From NCBI RefSeq assembly GCF_023100945.1, contig NZ_CP064689.1:2462001-2526000 (forward strand): 64,000 nt of DNA, written 5' to 3'. Below the pieces are notes generated by a model that saw only the letters and a program-made list of their open reading frames with translations, was not told the origin of the DNA and did no database searches. This document shows, piece after piece, positions 34,702 to 44,328 of this stretch; position 1 is the stretch's first letter; each line of letters begins with the position of its first letter. This DNA is from Bradyrhizobium sp. 200 (lineage in GTDB: Bacteria > Pseudomonadota > Alphaproteobacteria > Rhizobiales > Xanthobacteraceae). Made by a program: the position numbers and the translations under genes.

Positions 34702-35730
34702 ATGTTTGACGACCGGGTTCTTTTGATAACGGGCGGTACCGGCTCTTTCGGCAAGGCCGTGCTGAAGCGTTTTCTTGCGTCCAACCTGCGCGAGATCAGG
34801 ATTTTTAGCCGTGATGAGAAGAAACAGGATGATCTGCGAAAGGTCTATTCAGATCCGAAGCTGAAATTCTACATCGGGGATGTGCGGGAGCCGCGCAGCG
34901 TCGCTGCGGCCATGCGCGGGGTGGACTATTGTTTTCATGCTGCGGCTTTGAAGCAGGTACCATCCTGCGAATTTTACCCGATGGAGGCGGTTCGTACCAA
35001 CATTCTCGGGACCGAGAACGTTCTTGAGGCTGCGGTGGCCGCAAACGTCAAACGCGTCGTGTGCCTGAGCACCGACAAGGCCGTCTATCCCGTGAACGCA
35101 ATGGGCATGTCCAAGGCCATGATGGAGAAGGTCATGGTTGCGGTCTCGCGCAATCTCAACGGCACCGTGATCTGCGGAACACGCTATGGCAACGTCATGG
35201 CCTCGCGCGGATCCGTTATCCCGCTGTTCGTCGAGCAGATCACGGCCGGCAAGCCGATCACCATTACCGATCCGGCCATGACGCGGTTCATGATGACACT
35301 CGATGAATCTGTCGAGCTGGTGCTGTACGCGTTTACGCACGGGCAGAACGGCGACATCTTCGTCCAGAAGGCGCCCGCCGCGACCGTGGCGGTTCTGGCG
35401 CGGGCTCTGCTCGAGATTTTGGGGCGGCCCGATCATCCGGTGCTCGAGATCGGTACCCGGCATGGCGAAAAACTCTACGAGACGCTGCTCAGCCGCGAGG
35501 AGATGAGCCATGCTGAAGACCGCGGCAATTACTATCGTATTCCGCCGGATGGCCGCGATCTGAACTACTCAAAATTCGTCGACGAAGGCGAGCGGCGCAT
35601 CAGCGCGGGCCATGACTACAATTCCGAGAGCACGCGTCAGCTCGATGTGCCCGCGATGAAGGAGCTGCTGTTTCGGCTTGAGTTCGTGCAGCGCGTCGCG
35701 CGCGGTGAACCGGTTGTACTGGACGACTAG
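34702..35730 (+). CDS. fnlA: UDP-GlcNAc 4,6-dehydratase/5-epimerase (FnlA/CapE)
   Basis: 342 residues from the ATG at 34702. First enzyme to UDP-L-FucNAc. LLITGGTGSFGKAVLKRFL is the cofactor loop; the catalytic Tyr position of other SDRs is Met in NAMGMSKAMMEKVM, as is normal for the FlaA1/CapE inverting branch; CGTRYGNVMASRGSVIPLF is a family signature. 97 bases separate it from the HisF-like gene; no clear promoter was found there, and the long operon may continue. Confidence 0.9.
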   Translation: MFDDRVLLITGGTGSFGKAVLKRFLASNLREIRIFSRDEKKQDDLRKVYSDPKLKFYIGDVREPRSVAAAMRGVDYCFHAAALKQVPSCEFYPMEAVRTNILGTENVLEAAVAANVKRVVCLSTDKAVYPVNAMGMSKAMMEKVMVAVSRNLNGTVICGTRYGNVMASRGSVIPLFVEQITAGKPITITDPAMTRFMMTLDESVELVLYAFTHGQNGDIFVQKAPAATVAVLARALLEILGRPDHPVLEIGTRHGEKLYETLLSREEMSHAEDRGNYYRIPPDGRDLNYSKFVDEGERRISAGHDYNSESTRQLDVPAMKELLFRLEFVQRVARGEPVVLDD

Positions 35731-35738
35731 TAGGGCCC

Positions 35739-36851
35739 ATGCGCATTCTGATCACCGGAGCGGACGGATTTATCGGCACGAACCTGCGGGTCCGCCTGCG
35801 TGAAGCCGGCCATCAGGACATCGTCTGCATTACGCGCGCTTCGTCATCCGAAGATCTCAACGCCGGACTTGGTGCTGCCGATTTCGTCTTTCATCTGGCA
35901 GGTGTCAACCGGCCCAAGACAGACGACGAATTCATCCAGGGCAATCAGAATTTCACGGAACGGCTCTGCGAGGCGCTTCTTGCCGCCGGCCGGCCCATAC
36001 CGGTGGTATTTGCTTCGTCAACCCAGGCCGCGCTGGAAAATCGTTACGGTCAAAGCAAATTGGCGGCCGAAGCGGCCTTGTCGCGATACAGTCAAGCGAC
36101 CGGCGCGCCGCTCTTCATGTTCCGCCTGACCAATGTATTCGGCAAATGGGCCCGGCCAAACTACAATTCGGCCGTTGCAACCTTCTGCCATAACGTCGCC
36201 CGCGGCTTACCGATCAGCATCCGCGATCCCGCAGTGAAGCTCCGCCTGATCCATATCGACGACGTGGTCGATGCCTTCCTTCGTTGCCTGACGCTATCCG
36301 GCTCTCCGGCGGGCTTTGTCGAAGCCGGTCCGGTCTATGAGACGACGGTCGGCGAAGTCGCGAAGATTATCCGCGACTTTTCCGAGAGCAGATCGACGCT
36401 CCTCACACCGCCTGTCGGCGTTGGACTTGGAAGAGCGCTTTACGCCACTTATGTCACCTACCTTCCGGTTGCCTCGTTCAGCTACGATGTGCCGCAATAT
36501 CGCGATCCGCGCGGCAGCTTCGTGGAGGTATTGAAGACCCCGGATTGCGGCCAGTTTTCGTATTTTACGGCCGGTCCCGGCGTTACCCGCGGGGAGCACT
36601 ATCATCACAGCAAGACCGAAAAATTCGTGGTCATTCAGGGTACGGCCCGGTTTTGCTTCAGGCAGATTGAAACCGGCGAGTTTCATGACCTGGTGGTCCG
36701 GGGCGGCGAAGGGACCATTGTCGAAACCATTCCGGGCTGGGCGCATGACATTACCAATATCGGCAGCAACGAACTGATCGTCATGCTGTGGGCGAACGAG
36801 ATTTTCGACCGTGCGCGACCGGACACGATCGCGATGAAGGTAGTCCCGTGA
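35739..36851 (+). CDS. fnlB: UDP-2-acetamido-2,6-dideoxy-hexulose reductase (FnlB/CapF)
   Basis: 370 residues with an N-terminal SDR domain (MRILITGADGFIGTNLRVRL to about 250) and a C-terminal cupin domain (HYHHSKTEKFVVIQGTARFC) that binds zinc. In CapF the cupin epimerises C3 and the SDR reduces C4. The stretch LAGVNRPKTDDEFIQGN is diagnostic of CapF. Its stop overlaps the GTG of fnlC. Confidence 0.92.
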   Translation: MRILITGADGFIGTNLRVRLREAGHQDIVCITRASSSEDLNAGLGAADFVFHLAGVNRPKTDDEFIQGNQNFTERLCEALLAAGRPIPVVFASSTQAALENRYGQSKLAAEAALSRYSQATGAPLFMFRLTNVFGKWARPNYNSAVATFCHNVARGLPISIRDPAVKLRLIHIDDVVDAFLRCLTLSGSPAGFVEAGPVYETTVGEVAKIIRDFSESRSTLLTPPVGVGLGRALYATYVTYLPVASFSYDVPQYRDPRGSFVEVLKTPDCGQFSYFTAGPGVTRGEHYHHSKTEKFVVIQGTARFCFRQIETGEFHDLVVRGGEGTIVETIPGWAHDITNIGSNELIVMLWANEIFDRARPDTIAMKVVP

Positions 36852-37981
36852 AAAAGTTGAAGGTCGTTACGGTAGTCGGAACCCGGCCGGAAATTATCCG
36901 GCTGTCGCGTGTGATCGCGCGGCTGGATCAGCATTGCGATCACGTGCTGGCCCATACCGGCCAGAACTACGATTACGAACTGAACGCCATCTTTTTCGAG
37001 GATCTCGCGATCCGGCGTCCAGACCGGTTTCTGGATTGCGCAGGCGAGGGGGCGGCGCAGACGATCGGTAATGTGATCGCAAAAGCCGATCGCCTGTTTG
37101 CCGAGGAACAGCCCGATGCGATGCTTGTGCTCGGCGATACCAATAGCTGCCTCGCCGTGATTCCCGCCAAGCGCCGCAAGATTCCGATCTTCCATATGGA
37201 GGCCGGTAACCGTTGCTTCGACCAGCGGGTGCCTGAGGAAACAAACCGGCGCATCGTGGATCATACGGCCGACATCAACCTGACCTATAGTTCGATCGCC
37301 CGCGAATATCTCCTGCGCGAAGGATTGCCGCCGGACATGGTGATCAAGACCGGCAGTCCGATGTTCGAGATACTTACCCACTATCGTCCGAAAATTGATG
37401 AATCCGACGTGGTGGAGCGGCTGGGATTGACGCCAGAGGCGTTCTTCCTCGTCAGCGCGCACCGCGAGGAGAATATCGAGACACCGCGCACGTTCGGAAA
37501 ACTGGTAGAGGTGCTGAACGGCGTCGCCGAGGATTACGGCCAACCGGTGATCGTATCGACCCATCCGCGTACGCGGAAGCGGATCGAGGAAGACGGAGTA
37601 AGGTTTCACGACCAGATACGCCTGCTCAAGCCGCTCGGCTTCAGCGATTATGTGAAGCTGCAGATCTCGGCACGCGCCGTGCTCTCGGACAGCGGCACGA
37701 TCAACGAAGAGTCGTCAATTCTGAATTTTCCTGCGCTCAACCTGCGAGAGGCGCACGAAAGGCCGGAAGGGATGGAGGAGGCGGCCGTGATGATGGTCGG
37801 CCTCGAACTCGAACGGGTCCGGCAAGCGTTGGCCGTGCTGGCGCAGCAATCGCGAGGACAGGCAAGAGATCTGAATCTGGTCGGCGATTACGCCGTCCCG
37901 AACGTTTCGGATAAGGTCGTCCGGATCATTCACAGCTATACGAGTTACGTGAATCGTGTCGTTTGGCGCAAATACGACTGA
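36848..37981 (+). CDS. fnlC: UDP-sugar 2-epimerase, non-hydrolysing (FnlC/CapG)
   Basis: 377 residues from a GTG at 36848, overlapping fnlB by four bases. Inverts C2 to give UDP-L-FucNAc. KVVTVVGTRPEIIRLSRVIA is the WecB-family start, then HTGQNYDYELNAIFFEDL, HMEAGNRCFDQRVPEETNRR and SAHREENIE. The last ~15 residues (SYTSYVNRVVWRKYD) are a CapG-type tail. Start chosen because a longer upstream reading frame lies inside fnlB. Confidence 0.92.
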   Translation: MKKLKVVTVVGTRPEIIRLSRVIARLDQHCDHVLAHTGQNYDYELNAIFFEDLAIRRPDRFLDCAGEGAAQTIGNVIAKADRLFAEEQPDAMLVLGDTNSCLAVIPAKRRKIPIFHMEAGNRCFDQRVPEETNRRIVDHTADINLTYSSIAREYLLREGLPPDMVIKTGSPMFEILTHYRPKIDESDVVERLGLTPEAFFLVSAHREENIETPRTFGKLVEVLNGVAEDYGQPVIVSTHPRTRKRIEEDGVRFHDQIRLLKPLGFSDYVKLQISARAVLSDSGTINEESSILNFPALNLREAHERPEGMEEAAVMMVGLELERVRQALAVLAQQSRGQARDLNLVGDYAVPNVSDKVVRIIHSYTSYVNRVVWRKYD

Positions 37982-37990
37982 GCCGCGCAG

Positions 37991-39232
37991 TTGCGTATTC
38001 TGATAGTCAGCCAGTATTTCTGGCCTGAAAGCTTTCGCGTCAACGAACTGGCGAGCGAGCTTGTTGCCCGGGGGCACGAGGTAACGGTGCTGACCGGCTT
38101 GCCTAACTATCCGTCGGGCAAAATTTCTCCCGACTACCGGAAGGGTGCAAAAAGCTTTCAGCGATATGGCGGCGCCACGATTGTTCGGGTCCCGGTCATA
38201 CCCCGCGGACAAAATCGCGTTCTGCTGGCCTTGAACTATCTGAGCTTTGTCCTGTTCGGTTCGACCGTTGGCGTTTGGAAGCTCCGGCGGGAGCGCTTCG
38301 ATGTGGTATTTGCTTTTTTGGTCTCCCCGATTACGGCCGCCTTGCCTGCATTGCTGGTCGGCCGATTGAAAAAAGCGCCGGCCACGATTTGGATCCTGGA
38401 TCTTTGGCCTGAAACGCTGGCCGCACTAGGTGTGGTGCGGTCACGGTTTATTATCGGCTGTGTCGGTTCCCTCGTATCCTTTATCTATCGACGCTCAGCC
38501 CGGATTTTCGTGCAATCGCAGGCATTCGTATCCAGCGTGGTGCGTTACGGAGGAGACGCTGCTCACGTATGCTATTTTCCAGGCTGGGCCGAACAGGTTT
38601 TCGATCGGCCGGCCGTAAACGCCGGTGCCGCTCCCGAATTCAGCGCCTATGCCGGAAAATTCAAGATATTGTTTGCGGGCAATATCGGCGATGCACAGGA
38701 TTTTCCCGCGATCCTGGATGCGATCGAGACACTACGCGATAGAACCGATATTCACTGGATCATCATGGGTGACGGACGGGCGAAGTCGCAGGTCGTTTCG
38801 CAGGTTGAAGCGCGCGGCCTCAGTGGCGTCGTGTCGCTTTTCGGACAGTATCCGATCGACCGCATGCCGTCGTTCTTTGCCGCCGCGGATGCTCTTTTGG
38901 TGTCACTGAAGGCCGGTTCGATTTTTGACCTAACTATCCCCGGAAAGGTGCAGAGCTATCTTGCTGCCGGCGTTCCGATTCTTGGCATGCTGGATGGCGA
39001 GGGAGCCCGGGTGATTGAAGAGTCGGGTGCCGGACTTGTGTGCCCGGCGGGTAAGGGAACAGAACTCGCGCGTCAGGTACTGCGGCTGATTGAAGCGCCC
39101 GCCGGCACGCTGGCTGAAATGGGGGGCCGCGGACGGGCCTACGCCGCGCGAGAGTTCAACCGCGAACGCCTCATTGACAGGTTGGAACAAGCTCTGCTTG
39201 AGGTAGTTGGGCGCGAGAGCGTTGATCGGTGA
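37991..39232 (+). CDS. GT4 glycosyltransferase, WbuB-like (probable FucNAc transferase)
   Basis: 413 residues with a TTG start after nine bases. MRILIVSQYFWPESFRVNELASEL and GLPNYPSGKISPDYR are characteristic of WbuB and relatives that follow fnlABC in other O-antigen loci and transfer L-FucNAc. Donor-site motifs FKILFAGNIGDAQDF and KVQSYLAAGVPILGMLDGEG are intact. Neighbourhood supports the FucNAc role; sugar specificity is otherwise unknown. Confidence 0.85.
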   Translation: MRILIVSQYFWPESFRVNELASELVARGHEVTVLTGLPNYPSGKISPDYRKGAKSFQRYGGATIVRVPVIPRGQNRVLLALNYLSFVLFGSTVGVWKLRRERFDVVFAFLVSPITAALPALLVGRLKKAPATIWILDLWPETLAALGVVRSRFIIGCVGSLVSFIYRRSARIFVQSQAFVSSVVRYGGDAAHVCYFPGWAEQVFDRPAVNAGAAPEFSAYAGKFKILFAGNIGDAQDFPAILDAIETLRDRTDIHWIIMGDGRAKSQVVSQVEARGLSGVVSLFGQYPIDRMPSFFAAADALLVSLKAGSIFDLTIPGKVQSYLAAGVPILGMLDGEGARVIEESGAGLVCPAGKGTELARQVLRLIEAPAGTLAEMGGRGRAYAAREFNRERLIDRLEQALLEVVGRESVDR

Positions 39233-39395
39233 TTCAGCGGGACCGGCAGCGCGCTTGGATCGACGTGTGATGTCCGGCGATCCGGCACCGCAGGAACTCT
39301 GTCATCGGCTGACTTGCGTGCCAATTCATGATAGCGCAATCTAAAGTAGGATCGCAGAGAACCGCGAACCGCAAAAATAATCCGACCGGAAAGTC

Positions 39396-40322
39396 ATGAA
39401 CCAACAGCCTCCAGTAAAACAGCATTCGTCAGCGCAGCCCTTGCCCGGCGGCAAGGTCGACCCTTGGGACGTGTTGTTTGAGGCTTTTCTTGTTCTTCTG
39501 AAACACTGGAAGCTGCTGATCATTGGACCGTTGATCGCGGGAGTTGTCGCCTATTCCGGCAGTTTCCTGTTGGCGAAGTCCTATCGCAGCTACGCATATG
39601 TTGGTCCGCTCGACGAAACGCTCGGCAAAAGGAGCGCGGCCCTGATTCAGTCGCCGGTGGTCCTGGATGCAGCGGTGCGCGGACTTCCTGAGAAGCTGTT
39701 TTCCCCGATCCCGGCAAACCAGAGCCGTGCCTACGTGACGCAAAGAATTCGGTTCAGACCGATCGATGCCGCTGATCCGAAGCTTCAGCAGCTTTACATT
39801 TTTGAAGCCGTCGATTCCCAGCCGGCTCGTGCGCAGGCTATTTTGACTGCTGTAATCGGGGCCTGGATGACGGCGATGAAGCCGCCCCCAGGCAAGCTCG
39901 CTTCTCTCGACCGGATGAAAGAGGCATTCGAGCTACAGTCGGCGAATCTGTCGACAGCAATCGCGACGCTGATGCAGCATCCCGAATTGTTGAGGGCGGA
40001 CGTCAAAACTGGATATGCGCCGGTGAATGTCGGTGATCTGATAAAACTTCGCACGGATGGCATCATCAAGATCGAGGAGCTAAAGGCGGCTATGGCCGGT
40101 CTGGGGGATGACATTGTCGTGTTGCCGCCTACGATGCCCGAAGCCTCTGTTGGTGCTTCGAGGCGTTTGATCGTCATGCTGACGGTCGGGATCACGTTTG
40201 TCGTCCTCAGCGGATTCTTGCTCGTACGCGGCCTTTTCCTGCCCTGGCTCGTCAATTCGGCGTATGGCCCGAAAGTACGGCAGCTCGGCGACGTAATTTG
40301 GCGGCGGTCGCCGGCCGCGTGA
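39396..40322 (+). CDS. wzz: Wzz-family chain-length regulator
   Basis: 308 residues. Two membrane segments flank a periplasmic domain: the first around 37-57 (LLIIGPLIAGVVAYSGSFLLA), the second around 250-270 (IVMLTVGITFVVLSGFLLV). The PxxP-like region ahead of the second segment reads VVLPPTMPEASVGASRR, typical of Wzz. There is no C-terminal tyrosine-kinase domain, which fits O-antigen length control better than capsule export. A 163-base gap precedes it in which I see nothing distinctive. Confidence 0.8.
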   Translation: MNQQPPVKQHSSAQPLPGGKVDPWDVLFEAFLVLLKHWKLLIIGPLIAGVVAYSGSFLLAKSYRSYAYVGPLDETLGKRSAALIQSPVVLDAAVRGLPEKLFSPIPANQSRAYVTQRIRFRPIDAADPKLQQLYIFEAVDSQPARAQAILTAVIGAWMTAMKPPPGKLASLDRMKEAFELQSANLSTAIATLMQHPELLRADVKTGYAPVNVGDLIKLRTDGIIKIEELKAAMAGLGDDIVVLPPTMPEASVGASRRLIVMLTVGITFVVLSGFLLVRGLFLPWLVNSAYGPKVRQLGDVIWRRSPAA

Positions 40323-40472
40323 AGCCAATGATGAGCTTATCGTCCGCCTGCCAACGCAAGGCCGGCGTCGTGGCAGCTTGAGTTCGCTCAAACAAGAAAA
40401 GTGCGTGGCGCATATGCTCAATCCCGCTGGCGGGCCGTTGACCGCGCTTGAATTGAAAGGTTTGGTTTAAAG

Positions 40473-41786
40473 GTGACTGACAAGCATTCCGAACTGCTCA
40501 CGAGGTTGAAGCAAAAGTCCGCGAAGATCGGTGTTATTGGTCTCGGATATGTCGGCCTTCCACTTATGCTTCGCTATTGCGAAGTGGGCTACAACGTCAT
40601 CGGCTTCGACGTCGACCAGTCGAAGGTGGAGTCCCTCCGCAATAGCCGATCCTACATCGAACATATCCGTTCCGAAAATCTTGCACGTTTTGTCGGTCGC
40701 AATCTCGAAGCGACGACGGATCTTTCGCGTGTGGCCGAGGTCGACGCGCTCATTCTTTGTGTGCCGACGCCGCTGAGCAAGCACCGTGAGCCGGATCTGA
40801 GCTTCGTTCTGCGCACCATGGATTCGGTTTTGCCGTACTTGCATCCCGGCATGGTGCTCTCGCTGGAAAGCACGACTTATCCCGGAACAACGGATGAGGA
40901 ATTGAAGCCGCGGATCGAGACGCGAGGCTTCAGGGTTGGCGAGGACATCTTTCTTGTTTTCTCGCCCGAACGGGAAGATCCTGGAAATCCGAATTTTTCG
41001 ACGCAAACCATTCCGAAAGTGTGTGGCGGCTGCACTGGCAAGTGTTTGGAGGCCGGAATTGCTCTTTACAGCGAGGTTGTCGATCGCGTTGTCCCCGTCA
41101 GTTCGACGCGCGCAGCCGAATTGACGAAGCTTCTGGAAAATATTCACCGCTCGGTCAACATCGGTCTCGTCAATGAAATGAAAATCGTGGCGGACAAGAT
41201 GGGTATTGACCTTCACGAGGTCATACGCGCTGCCGCAACCAAGCCGTTCGGCTTCGTTCCGTACTATCCCGGCCCAGGGATCGGCGGCCACTGCATCCCG
41301 ATCGATCCGTTCTATCTGACCTGGAAGGCGCGCGAGTACGGCGTTCACACCCGCTTTATCGAGCTTGCCGGCGAAATCAACTCTTCGATGCCGGACTATG
41401 TCGTATCGAAGGTGGTGGATGGGCTTAACGAACGAAGGAAGTCCGTCAATGGCAGCAATATCCTGGTGCTTGGGATTGCCTACAAGAAGAACGTGGATGA
41501 TTCGCGAGAGTCGCCTTCAGTTATTATGATGGAGCGCTTGCGGGATCTCGGCGCCAACGTTTCCTACAGTGATCCCCATATTCCTTCTTTTCCGGCGATG
41601 CGAGCGCATCATTTCGCCCTTTCGAGCGTGGCGCTTTCGCCTGAAGCCATTGCTGGCTTCGATTGCGTGCTGCTTGCGACCGATCATGACAAATTTGACT
41701 ATGAGCTTATCAGGTCTCACGCCCAACTGCTCGTTGATTGCCGGGGAAGATTTCTTGAAGCTGCGTCCAACATAATTCGAGCGTGA
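40473..41786 (+). CDS. wbpA: UDP-N-acetylglucosamine 6-dehydrogenase (WbpA type)
   Basis: 437 residues, GTG start. Oxidises UDP-GlcNAc to UDP-GlcNAcA with two NAD+. [17 protein letters not shown] is the NAD loop; [20 protein letters not shown] and the catalytic-cysteine segment [18 protein letters not shown] define the WbpA/WbpO branch. It supplies the substrate of wbpB-D-E, which is 27 kb away. It is the last gene of the polysaccharide locus on this strand; 45 bases later the convergent ligase gene ends. Confidence 0.92.
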   Translation: MTDKHSELLTRLKQKSAKIGVIGLGYVGLPLMLRYCEVGYNVIGFDVDQSKVESLRNSRSYIEHIRSENLARFVGRNLEATTDLSRVAEVDALILCVPTPLSKHREPDLSFVLRTMDSVLPYLHPGMVLSLESTTYPGTTDEELKPRIETRGFRVGEDIFLVFSPEREDPGNPNFSTQTIPKVCGGCTGKCLEAGIALYSEVVDRVVPVSSTRAAELTKLLENIHRSVNIGLVNEMKIVADKMGIDLHEVIRAAATKPFGFVPYYPGPGIGGHCIPIDPFYLTWKAREYGVHTRFIELAGEINSSMPDYVVSKVVDGLNERRKSVNGSNILVLGIAYKKNVDDSRESPSVIMMERLRDLGANVSYSDPHIPSFPAMRAHHFALSSVALSPEAIAGFDCVLLATDHDKFDYELIRSHAQLLVDCRGRFLEAASNIIRA

Positions 41787-41831
41787 AGGGTTCGTTGTGC
41801 TGATGAAACGGAGTACCGTTAAAATATCAGC

Positions 41832-43058
41832 CTAGCCGCGCTCATCCGCGATTACCTTGCCATCGTTCGGCAACGCGCCTTCCGCAACCAGTTCCACATT
41901 GCCGCCGAGCTTCGTCACTGCGCGAAGCGTCGCGGTGAGTTCGTCCTGAAGATTTCCGCCAGCCGAGGCCGTCTCCGCCTTCAGCGTCATTAGATCGCTC
42001 TCGCCGGATCGGGTGACCACGAGGCGCAAGCGTCCGAGTTCGGGATGGCGCTTGCCGATCTCGGCGATCTGTTCGGGGCGCACGAACATGCCCTTGACCT
42101 TGGTGGTCTGGTCGGCGCGGCCCATCCAGCCCTTGATGCGCATGTTGGTGCGTCCGCACGGGCTTGTCCCCGGCAGCGCCGCCGTGAGGTCGCCGAGCGC
42201 GAGCCGGATCCAGGGATGTTGCGGGTCGAGCGAGGTGACGACGATCTCGCCGACGTCGCCTTGTGCCACGGGGTCGCCGGTGCCAGGGCGCACAATCTCC
42301 ATGATCAGATCCTCGTTGACGACCATGCCGTCGCGTGCCGGCGTCTCGAAGGCGACCATGCCGAGGTCGGCGGTGCCGAATGCCTGATAGGCATCAATGC
42401 CGTGCGACTTCACTTCCTCCTGCAGCGATTTCGGAAACGCCGCGCCTGATACCAGCGCGCGCTTGATCGAGGAGACGTCACGGCCTGCGCTTGCCGCGGC
42501 GTCGAGCAGGATCTTGAGGAAATCAGGCGTGCCGCTATAGCCGACCGGGCGGTACGCTTCGATCAGCTCGAACTGCTGCTCGGTATTGCCGGGGCCGGCC
42601 GGGATCACCGCGCAGCCCAGCGCCCGCGCCGAGGCGTCGAAGATGAAGCCACCGGGCGTCAGATGGTAGCTGAAAGTATTGAGCACGACGTCGCCGGGCC
42701 GAAAGCCCGCCGCAAACAGTGCCCGCGCGCCGCGCCAGGGGTCTGTGTGAACGGGTTCGGGCTCGAAGATCGGCCCCGGCGAAGTGAACAGCCGCCCGAA
42801 CGACCCCAGTGGCCCGGCCACGAACCCGCCGAAGGGCGGCGCGGCCTTGTGCAGGGCAGGGAGTTCCGACTTGCGCAGCACCGGCAGGTGCGCCAGCGCG
42901 GTCCGGCTGGTCACAGAGGCAGGATCGATGCCCTTGAGCCGCTCGGCATAAGCCGGCGCGGCCAGCGCCTTGCGCAGGATGTCCGGCAGCCGTGAAAACA
43001 GTTCAGCCTCGCGTTTGGCTGGCTCGCGGGTTTCAAGGGCGTCATAGTGATCGGTCAT
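41832..43058 (-). CDS. PaaK-like AMP-forming CoA ligase
   Basis: 408 residues of the phenylacetate-CoA-ligase family (N-terminal RLPDILRKALAAPAYAERL, then GYSGTPDFLKILL, YQAFGTADLGM and KVKGMFVRPEQI of the C-terminal domain). Expected to activate an aromatic or other acid to its CoA ester. The usual Ser/Thr/Gly-rich phosphate loop is FTSPGPIFEPEP (91-102), poor in Gly and Thr, so activity or nucleotide handling may differ. On the same strand as the liv genes, but separated from them by the plus-strand epimerase gene, so not simply the last gene of that operon. Confidence 0.8.
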   Translation of the reverse strand: MTDHYDALETREPAKREAELFSRLPDILRKALAAPAYAERLKGIDPASVTSRTALAHLPVLRKSELPALHKAAPPFGGFVAGPLGSFGRLFTSPGPIFEPEPVHTDPWRGARALFAAGFRPGDVVLNTFSYHLTPGGFIFDASARALGCAVIPAGPGNTEQQFELIEAYRPVGYSGTPDFLKILLDAAASAGRDVSSIKRALVSGAAFPKSLQEEVKSHGIDAYQAFGTADLGMVAFETPARDGMVVNEDLIMEIVRPGTGDPVAQGDVGEIVVTSLDPQHPWIRLALGDLTAALPGTSPCGRTNMRIKGWMGRADQTTKVKGMFVRPEQIAEIGKRHPELGRLRLVVTRSGESDLMTLKAETASAGGNLQDELTATLRAVTKLGGNVELVAEGALPNDGKVIADERG

Positions 43059-43153
43059 GGCTGATGATCCCGCAGATGAGGGCCGATTGCGCGGAGCCGC
43101 CAGCGTGCTATCAGACGGCGGCTACTGGTGTTGCTCGTGTTCCAGGGGACGCA

Positions 43154-44314
43154 ATGGCTGAAGGACATACCGCTGCGGCAGGAGATGGCGCCGCTTCTGC
43201 CGATATCGTCGCCAGGCTGAAGCTTCGCATGATCGAGCACTGCTTGCCGCTGTGGTCGACCGAAGGCTGGGACGACAAAGCGGGCGGCTTTATCGACCGG
43301 CTCGACAGCGACGGCCGTGCAGACCGCCTGGCGCCGCGCCGGGTGTTCGTGCAGGCACGCCAGATCTATTGCTACGCCAAGGCGGCGCAGATGGGCTGGT
43401 ATCCCGACGGTCGCGTGATCGCGCTGAAGGGGCTGGAGCATCTCCTGGCGAAGGCGAAAGGCCCTGACGGCAGACCGGGCTTTGTCCACATGTTGACGCC
43501 GGATGGCGCTGTGCTGGATCCGCTGCGCGATTCCTACGACCACGCGTTCGTGCTGTTGGCGCTGGCGGGCGTCTATGCGCTCGATCGTGACGCGCAAATC
43601 CGCGCCGAGATCGACGCGCTGTGTCACTTCATCGAAACGGGGCTGCGCTCGCCGCATGGCGGCGTTCACGAGGGATTGCCGGTATCGATGCCGCGGCGGC
43701 AGAACCCGCAGATGCATCTGTTCGAAGCGATGATCGCGGCGTTCGACGCGACACATGACCTCGTGTTCCAGAACAGGGCCGGAAATTTCTTCAGCCTGTT
43801 TCTGGCCAACCTTTACGACAAGCAGCGGCAGGTGCTTGGCGAATATTTCGAGGAAGACTGGTCGAAGATCGAGCCCGTCAGCGTCGAGCCGGGGCATCAG
43901 GCGGAGTGGGCCTGGCTCTTGAAGGGCTTTGAGCGCATCACCGGGTGCCCGACCGGCCGCTACCGCGGCGAATTGCTGGCGACCGCGCTGCGCTATCGCG
44001 ACGAGGCGACCGGCTGCCTGGTCGACGAGGGCGACGCCAACGGCAACATCAGGCGGCATACGCGCCGGCTGTGGCCGCAGACCGAAATCGCCAAGGCGTG
44101 GATCGCGCAGGCGGAAGCGGGCGAGGCGGGGGCCGCGGACGAAGCGCGCGCGGCGTTGTCGCGGCTCGAACGGCACTATCTCAGCCATCCCGTGGCGGGC
44201 GGCTGGTACGACCAGTTCGATCGCGACGGCAACTCGCTGGTCGCCACCATCCCTGCGTCTTCGTTCTATCATGTTCTCTGCGCGGTCGCGGAAGCGGAGC
44301 AGGTGATCGGCTAA
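43154..44314 (+). CDS. AGE-family sugar epimerase/isomerase
   Basis: 386 residues from the ATG at 43154. An (alpha/alpha)6 barrel enzyme of the N-acylglucosamine 2-epimerase family. RVFVQARQIYCYAKAAQMG, QNPQMHLFEAMIAAFDAT, EPGHQAEWAWLLKGFE and RLWPQTEIAKAWIAQ line the active site, with conserved His in HEGLP and PGHQ. Members of this branch act as mannose or mannose-6-phosphate isomerases; it could supply mannose-6-phosphate for GDP-mannose and gmd/fcl at 52.8-54.8 kb, which is speculative. It sits divergent from the ligase gene and convergent with livF. Confidence 0.75.
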   Translation: MAEGHTAAAGDGAASADIVARLKLRMIEHCLPLWSTEGWDDKAGGFIDRLDSDGRADRLAPRRVFVQARQIYCYAKAAQMGWYPDGRVIALKGLEHLLAKAKGPDGRPGFVHMLTPDGAVLDPLRDSYDHAFVLLALAGVYALDRDAQIRAEIDALCHFIETGLRSPHGGVHEGLPVSMPRRQNPQMHLFEAMIAAFDATHDLVFQNRAGNFFSLFLANLYDKQRQVLGEYFEEDWSKIEPVSVEPGHQAEWAWLLKGFERITGCPTGRYRGELLATALRYRDEATGCLVDEGDANGNIRRHTRRLWPQTEIAKAWIAQAEAGEAGAADEARAALSRLERHYLSHPVAGGWYDQFDRDGNSLVATIPASSFYHVLCAVAEAEQVIG

Positions 44315-44328
44315 ATGATGGCTGGCGC

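Noticed and set aside
41807..41820. AACGG-AGTA-CCGTT hairpin followed by AAAATAT between wbpA and the ligase gene
   Set aside because: Only five base pairs and no T-run on either strand; too weak to call as a terminator.
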